From assembly GCA_963745765.1 (NCBI GenBank), contig CAVUYQ010000026.1, positions 232,486-296,485 on the forward strand: a stretch of DNA of 64,000 nt. Direction: 5' to 3'. Every line of letters starts with the position of its first letter. The first letter of the stretch is position 1. The stretch comes from Ww85 sp963745765. GTDB lineage: Bacteria > Desulfobacterota > Desulfobulbia > Desulfobulbales > Desulfocapsaceae. Below are positions 59,321-64,000 of this stretch, one piece after another. A program made the position numbers and the translations under genes. The notes beneath the pieces were generated by a model. That model did not search any database. It was given only the letters and a program-made list of their open reading frames with translations, and was not told where the DNA came from.

Positions 59321-60025
59321 TTGGATTTGCTTCTTGACAGTCTGCTTTCGGCGATCCTGCTGCTGCTTTCTCTTGATCCCGAGCTTTTTGAGATTGTCGG
59401 GGTTTCCCTCAATGTCAGCTTCTTTTCGACGCTGATTGCCGCAGTGGTTGGATTGCCGCTTGGTTTTTCCATCGCTTTCAACAGGTTCCGGGGAAAGCGT
59501 TTGCTCATCACCTGCCTTAACACCCTGCTGGCACTGCCCACGGTTGTCATCGGTCTGGTTGTCTATTCTTTTATCTCCCGTCGTGGACTGCTGGGTCCGC
59601 TGGAATTGCTTTATACCCAGAAGGCGATCATCATCGGCCAGATAATCCTGATAATTCCGGTGATAACAACGCTGACCATTGCCGCTATCAGCAAAATCGA
59701 CCAGCGTTACAGGAATACGGCGCTTACCCTCGGGGCGGATCAACGGCAGATGGCCTGGGTTATTTTTCGTGAGGCTCGTTTTGGTATCTCTGCCGCGATT
59801 ATTGCCGCCTTTGGCAGGGTAATCGCCGAAGTTGGTATTTCCATGATGCTCGGCGGCAACGCCAAAGGTTTTACGCGGACCATGACCACCGCCATGGCCC
59901 TGGAATATGACAAAGGAGAGTTTGTACTGGCGGTGGCACTCGGTCTGATCCTGATGGGTTTTGCTTTTGCTATTAACATGATGTTTCATTTCCTGCAGGG
60001 GCGGCTGAAATCAGATGCTCTATGA
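59321..60025 (+). CDS. tupB: Tungstate ABC transporter permease
   Basis: The 234-residue protein has five to six membrane helices and the ABC permease EAA-like loop (TLGADQRQMAWVIFREARFG). RVIAEVGISMMLGGNAKGFTR is strongly conserved in TupB. The start at TTG 59321 is provisional, as no strong ribosome-binding site is visible. It overlaps tupC by 11 bases. It forms the inner-membrane channel for tungstate with two TupC subunits. Confidence 0.92.
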   Translation: MDLLLDSLLSAILLLLSLDPELFEIVGVSLNVSFFSTLIAAVVGLPLGFSIAFNRFRGKRLLITCLNTLLALPTVVIGLVVYSFISRRGLLGPLELLYTQKAIIIGQIILIIPVITTLTIAAISKIDQRYRNTALTLGADQRQMAWVIFREARFGISAAIIAAFGRVIAEVGISMMLGGNAKGFTRTMTTAMALEYDKGEFVLAVALGLILMGFAFAINMMFHFLQGRLKSDAL

Positions 60026-61043
60026 GATGCGGAAGCTGGTGCGGCAGTACGGTTCCCGCACGGTGCTCGATATTGATCATCTGTGTCTTGAGGCGCGAAA
60101 GATTTACGCCCTGATCGGACCCAATGGCGCCGGCAAAACAACACTGCTCAATCATCTTGCCTTTCTTGATCAGCCGGACTCCGGTGCTCTTTTTTTTCAT
60201 GATCAGCCGGTCCTTTATGATAGCGGTGCGCTGACCCGGCTCCGCCGGTGCGTAGTCCTTGTCGATCAGACACCCATTCTGTTTTCCGGTACGGTCTGGA
60301 GCAATGTCGAGTTTGGTCTGAAAGTTCGGGGAGTGGGGCCTAAAGAGCGGCAGACCAGAATTTCCGGCGCACTTGAACAGGTTGGCATGGGTGCGTTTTC
60401 CCGATCCGATGTCTATGGGCTGTCCGGCGGGGAGGTCAAGCGGGTAGCCCTTGCCCGCGCTTTGGCCGTCGATCCTGATGTGCTGCTTTGCGATGAGCCG
60501 ACAGCTAATGTCGATCAGCAGCACCAGGAAATCATAATGAAGATCCTAGAACATGCCAACAGCGTCAGGAATACCTCGGTCATTTTTTCCACCCATTACC
60601 TGTCGCAGTGCAGACGGCTTGCTCATCAGACTATCCTGTTGCAGGATGGCAGGCTTTCGATACATCTTGAGGATAACCTGTTTTCCGGACTGGTTTTCAG
60701 AGATCAGTCCGGCATTGCGGTTTTTCGACTCGCTGACCGGTTTGATCTGCCCATAGCTGCCAGGCCATTGGAAGCTATTCCGCATGGTTCAGCCCGTGCC
60801 CATATTGTCCCGGAACTGGTCAGTCTGAGTCCGCTGCAGTATTGCGGATAAAAGCGGCTCCAGGATCAGCGGCACGGTGAGGTCGATTGCTCTGCTGAAC
60901 GGCTCGGTTCGCATTGTAGTTGATATCGGGGTGGAACTGGCGGTCGTAATGGCTGTCAAACGCTTTACCGATAAGCCGGTTCAGGTCTGCCAGGAAGTGG
61001 AACTGGCAATAGCACCGGATGCTTGTTCGTCTTGTCTCTTCAA
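60015..61043 (+). CDS. tupC: Tungstate ABC transporter ATPase, apparent frameshift
   Basis: From 60015 the protein has Walker A GPNGAGKTTLLN, signature LSGGEVKRVALARAL and Walker B VLLCDEPTANVD. The frame stops at 60851 after SLSPLQYCG. One base later, the sequence continues as ISGTVRSIALLNGSVRIVVD and ends after EVELAIAP, a typical MOP/TOBE-like oxyanion-sensing domain at the C-terminus. One extra base near 60834-60840 would explain the break. The exact corrected stop is uncertain (about 61020-61043), because the second frame runs on antisense to the next gene. It powers tungstate uptake. Confidence 0.85.
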
Positions 61044-61240
61044 TAGGTTCGGCGAAACGGGGGAGGTTCCTTTCGGGCTTCAACGAGGCGACGGAGCTGG
61101 TCACATTCAACCTGAGCGTTTTTCAACTCCTGCCGCAGACGATCCCGCTCTGCCAGCGGTGCTTTGTCAAACTGATCCTGCAGTTTATGGACGATCTGCT
61201 GTGCACGGTAGAGTTCTATTGCCAGTGCCCTGATTACCAT
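61040..61240 (-). CDS. Conserved small helical protein
   Basis: The protein has 66 residues: MVIRALAIELYRAQQIVHKL, then a charged coiled coil, ending EARKEPPPFRRTY. I recall close relatives as conserved small proteins in Desulfobacterota, with the same MVIRALAIELYR start and PPPxRR end. AGGAGGGG lies before the ATG. It is downstream of the C-terminal J-domain gene, and a structured leader precedes it. Its function is unknown. Confidence 0.78.
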   Translation of the reverse strand: MVIRALAIELYRAQQIVHKLQDQFDKAPLAERDRLRQELKNAQVECDQLRRLVEARKEPPPFRRTY

Positions 61241-61263
61241 GTGTCTGCCCCTCCTAAGCCGAT

Positions 61264-61371
61264 GTTCACGAGCCGATATAGCCCGCTCTCCCCGTCGCTT
61301 TTGCGATTCACCTACTAAAGTCTAGTGAATCGCCGGTTTCCTTGACGAGCAGACTGTCTCAACTCGTGAAC
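61264..61371 (-). ncRNA. Candidate structured RNA leader before the small helical protein gene
   Basis: On the minus strand, GTTCACGAG (61371-61363) pairs with CTCGTGAAC (61272-61264) to close a 108-base domain. Inside, GCGATTCAC (61333-61325) pairs with GTGAATCGC (61311-61303), and GAGAC/GTCTG offers a third short stem. Unpaired purine-rich segments (AAGGAAACC, GACGGGGAGAG) join the stems. It ends 24 bases before the start codon and just before the ribosome-binding site, a position typical of riboswitches or protein-binding leaders. I recognise no known class. Confidence 0.5.
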
Positions 61372-61483
61372 GCCGGGTTAACCCCACCGTTCTGAGCATT
61401 ATCCGTAGATTCATACAATATACTGAAATAAAAAAAATTATTGCAGTGATTGCAGCATATTTCAAAACAGTTTTGCACGCTCT

Positions 61484-62527
61484 CTATTTCTTCCTGATCA
61501 TCAGCGATACATAGGCGGTATTGAGCTCAACAAATTGTTCGTGCTCTCCGCCACCGTCCGGGTGCAGCTCTTTGGCTCGCTGCCGGTAGAGCCGCGTTAA
61601 TTCTTTTTTGTTCATCTGGCTCAGTGCCTGCCAGTCCGTGTCAAAAATTCTGGCCGCATCGCTGCTGCTGATGTCTGGTTTCTTCTGCGGCCACTGGAAA
61701 GCACGGTGTCTGCCCATGAATTCACGGACGAAATCGTCGAAGAGCGAGCGCCGGCCATAGCCGTGATCAAAAAACATGATAACATAACGGATCAGATGAT
61801 GGTGCAGCGATGTCTCGCCAGGCTGTTTTGACCAGAACAGCGGGTCGCCGTTGAGTCTGCAGATATCTTCTATGAAATAGTCTGCGATATCGTTTTGATT
61901 CAATGCCTCGGGCATGGTGGCAGATATCGATTCCCCGAAATGACGCTGCAGATCAAAAATCGCAAATACATAGGTCTTCAGTTCGTTGTAATGGAGTACT
62001 TTCTCCATGTCCATGAAATAATATTCACGTTCATCGCGGCATTTGTTCAGCAAGGGACGATATAGTTTTACATTGAGGCCGAAAATCCTACTCTGGTCAA
62101 CGGCACCGTACCTGAGATAGTAGAGGCGCCTGCGATCAAAAAGATGTACTTCGTCTTCAATGGCCGCCCGCTCTTGCCCGGATAACGGGGACACTCGCGC
62201 CCTCCCCCGGTAACGGAAGCGCTCAAGCCGATGCTTCTCCTCCCGCGGCAGAAAGTCCCAGAGCAGTTCTTCAAGGAGTGAGGTGGGGTCCCTTTTGCTA
62301 TATGCGGCCAGGGAATCTTCAAGTTTTGCCGAGAAATAGCAGATGTCGTCCGTCGGATGGTTGATATAGCGGCCGGGATCGTGGCCGAGGTCAAATAGCA
62401 CCCGGTAGTGATAGCTTCCGTGTTTTTTGTCCGGAAGCGATTGGCGGATTTCGTAGCGCCTGCTCCCAGCCCTGGTTATGACGGCAAGATACATGTGATA
62501 TGAGAGGACTCCCTGCTCTTTTACCAT
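61484..62527 (-). CDS. Protein with C-terminal J domain
   Basis: The 347-residue protein has an uncharacterised N-terminal 280 residues, mixed alpha/beta and basic, with many aromatics. A C-terminal J domain follows: MNKKELTRLYRQRAKELHPD then GGGEHEQFVELNTAYVSLM, with the HPD triad. The J domain should recruit DnaK to whatever the N-terminal part binds. Such proteins occur in Desulfobacterota, but their client is unknown. The gene lies upstream of the small helical protein on the same strand. Confidence 0.8.
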   Translation of the reverse strand: MVKEQGVLSYHMYLAVITRAGSRRYEIRQSLPDKKHGSYHYRVLFDLGHDPGRYINHPTDDICYFSAKLEDSLAAYSKRDPTSLLEELLWDFLPREEKHRLERFRYRGRARVSPLSGQERAAIEDEVHLFDRRRLYYLRYGAVDQSRIFGLNVKLYRPLLNKCRDEREYYFMDMEKVLHYNELKTYVFAIFDLQRHFGESISATMPEALNQNDIADYFIEDICRLNGDPLFWSKQPGETSLHHHLIRYVIMFFDHGYGRRSLFDDFVREFMGRHRAFQWPQKKPDISSSDAARIFDTDWQALSQMNKKELTRLYRQRAKELHPDGGGEHEQFVELNTAYVSLMIRKK

Positions 62528-62690
62528 GCAGGCCGCCCTTTATTATTCTATGCACCCTGCAGATAGAAATTTGTTAATATGTTAAAACCTGCAGCGATGC
62601 AGGTTTTAATGGTCAGCAATGGTAATTATATGTCTATTCATGCTGTTTTGCAGCAGGAGAGTCGGTTATTTTTGTAAAATGAGGGAGCAA

Positions 62691-63077
62691 ATGTCTTTGC
62701 AGATTCCAGTCTCGTGGGGCGAGTTTTTCGATAAGATGACAATTCTTCAGATCAAGCAGGAGCGTGTCAGAGACGATGGCAAGCTGAAGAATATCAAAAA
62801 GGAGCTTAAAGAGCTTTGCCATGTCCGGGATGCTCATCTCATCAACAATCAGCAACTGCCAGGACTGGTTGACGCATTACGTGACGTAAATGCAGTCTTG
62901 TGGCAAATTGAGGATGATATCAGGGCCTGCGAGAGAAGTCGTGATTTTGGCAGCCGTTTTGTGGAGTTGGCCCGTTCGGTCTATAAAACCAACGATCAGC
63001 GGGCGGAGCTGAAGTACCGGATTAACATGCTGCTTGACTCTGAGATGGTCGAAGAGAAATCCTACGAAGCATACTGA
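62691..63077 (+). CDS. DUF6165 protein, LPS-gene associated
   Basis: From ATG 62691 (GAGGGAG upstream) the protein has 128 residues: MSLQIPVSWGEFFDKMTILQ and a following helical, charged body, typical of DUF6165. These genes sit in lipopolysaccharide clusters, and their role is not known. The earlier in-frame ATG at 62619 would add a non-conserved leader. The TGA overlaps the ATG of the heptosyltransferase (TGATG), so the two are coupled. Confidence 0.85.
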   Translation: MSLQIPVSWGEFFDKMTILQIKQERVRDDGKLKNIKKELKELCHVRDAHLINNQQLPGLVDALRDVNAVLWQIEDDIRACERSRDFGSRFVELARSVYKTNDQRAELKYRINMLLDSEMVEEKSYEAY

Positions 63078-64000
63078 TGGCCTCCGTTCTCATCATTAAA
63101 CTTGGGGCGCTTGGGGACCTGGTTCAAGCGGACGGCGCCATTCGGGATATCCGCGGGCATCACCCCGACGACCGGATCAGTCTCATGACAACGCCTTCCT
63201 ACCGTCGTTATGGTGAACGCTGCCCGTGGGTTGATGATCTGATCCTGGATCCACGTGCTTCCCGATTTCATCTTCCCCGTATGTTCGCTCTGGGCAGGAA
63301 ACTGCGAAGTCTTCATTTTGACAGGGTCTACGATCTGCAGCAGGTCGGGCGAACCCGTTTTTACTATCGCTGGCTGTTTCGAAAGGTTGACTGGCTTGGT
63401 GATGCCAAGGGCTGCAGCCATTATCTGAGACGGCCCGATGGAAGCTGTGCGGCGGATCATTTTGCCCGTCATCTGCCGATGGCAGGCGTCAGCGTTCAGC
63501 ACACCCTGCAGAACGATGTGTCCTGGATGGCCGATGATGTTGATGATATCATGACAGCGGCAGACCTGAAACCGGGATTTGTTGTCCTTTTCCCCGGTGC
63601 TTCAGCGTCTGCATCAGGCAAAGCGCTGGCCCTATTTCGCCGATCTTGCCGAACGTCTGCTGGAGCATGACAGGCAGGTTGTCACCATACCGGGACCGGA
63701 CGAACTTGACCTCTGCCGAACCATTCCAGGTACGATGCTTGTTGAACCAGGCGGCTATCATGATTTTTTCAGACTGGCAGGCATTGTGCGCCAGGCTGGA
63801 TTTGTCGTCGGCAACGATACCGGTCCGACCCATATTGCCGCACATCTGCGCTGTCCCGGTCTGGCATTGTATGGACCTCACACCCCGCCTGTCAGCACCG
63901 GCATCCAGCATTCCCGCTTCAGCTGGATCGAGGCGCCGAGGCTGAATGAACTCTCCGTTGATACGGTCTGGGGTCGGGTGCGGGATCAGGTTTCCGGCTA
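63077..64000 (+). CDS. Glycosyltransferase family 9 (heptosyltransferase-like), frameshifted, partial at edge
   Basis: From ATG 63077 the protein begins VLIIKLGALGDLVQADGAIR, the GT9 start. The frame reads to FVVLFPGASA, then breaks near 63600-63608. One base away it continues LHQAKRWPYFADLAERLLEH and includes FVVGNDTGPTHIAAHL, the ADP-heptose-binding motif. As sequenced the first frame ends at 63670. The second frame stays open to the window edge, so the end is not seen. It should add heptose or a related sugar to the LPS core. The break is not in a long homopolymer. Confidence 0.85.

Noticed and set aside
59162..59989. Minus-strand open frame (275 codons) opposite tupB
   Set aside because: The Lys/Gln/His/Asn-rich translation is an artefact of a membrane-protein gene read backwards. 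It also starts in an R1 repeat.
60877..61233. Independent gene downstream of tupC on the plus strand
   Set aside because: Its first part reads as the missing C-terminal oxyanion-binding domain of TupC, and the rest is antisense to the small conserved gene at 61040.
1..64000. CRISPR array, rRNA or tRNA genes
   Set aside because: No regularly spaced direct repeats and no recognisable rRNA or cloverleaf sequences were seen by eye on either strand. A tRNAscan/Rfam run would be decisive.

Overview
The window looks like chromosomal DNA of a Gram-negative anaerobe of the Desulfobacterota, most likely a sulfate-reducer relative in the Desulfobulbales. This is inferred from gene content, with no marker gene present: a tungstate uptake operon (tupABC), a glycyl radical enzyme with its activase, an M16C presequence-protease-type peptidase, DUF134/DUF5320 proteins, LPS heptosyltransferase and DUF6165 genes, and several small proteins typical of that phylum. 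No rRNA, tRNA or CRISPR array was found.

Layout. 0-3.6 kb: partial NYN-domain protein, a membrane-anchored helical protein, an SDR and a Tat-exported molybdopterin oxidoreductase with a small membrane partner. 3.9-10.9 kb: a catabolic island with a TIM-barrel isomerase, a tripartite tricarboxylate transporter (tctCBA), a Gfo/Idh/MocA oxidoreductase, a truncated isopropylmalate-dehydrogenase-type gene, a PrpF/GalD-type isomerase and a deleted galB-like remnant, so the pathway is partly decayed. 11.5-23.2 kb: housekeeping genes (aconitase, M24 and M16C peptidases, RsmB, amino-acid binding protein, glutamine amidotransferase, Dtd). 23.4-29.2 kb: an accessory stretch with a CopG/RelE-type toxin-antitoxin pair followed by an attC-like hairpin, repeat copies, gene remnants (DJ-1/PfpI, phosphatidylserine decarboxylase), a YkgJ-family protein, a secreted phosphoesterase, a methyltransferase and a Tat-exported protein. 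29.3-35.4 kb: Amt, glutamate decarboxylase with a membrane protein, and a thioredoxin-fold DUF255 protein. 36-46.5 kb: TPR and SH3 envelope proteins, a diadenylate cyclase fused to a YbbR region, a J-domain protein, two Hsp20s, TrkH/TrkA, and a DUF134/Gly-rich/DUF5320 cluster. 46.6-49.9 kb: glycyl radical enzyme plus activase. 50.3-56.9 kb: lipase-like hydrolase, two roadblock proteins and an NtrC-type two-component pair. 57.2-61.2 kb: tungstate regulator and tupABC. 61.3-64 kb: a structured RNA candidate, a C-terminal J-domain protein, and LPS genes running off the right edge.

Three features cut across the whole window. First, two families of short, MITE-like inverted-repeat elements (R1 about 140 bp, R2 149 bp with 20-bp perfect termini) occur at gene borders, supply stop codons to several genes and sit inside the tup operon. 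Second, at least seven otherwise well-conserved genes between 37 and 64 kb carry single-base frameshifts, several in A or G runs. They are either decaying together or, more simply, reflect indel errors in the assembly. Third, several recombination scars (9.66, 10.8, 25.2 kb) fuse or truncate genes.
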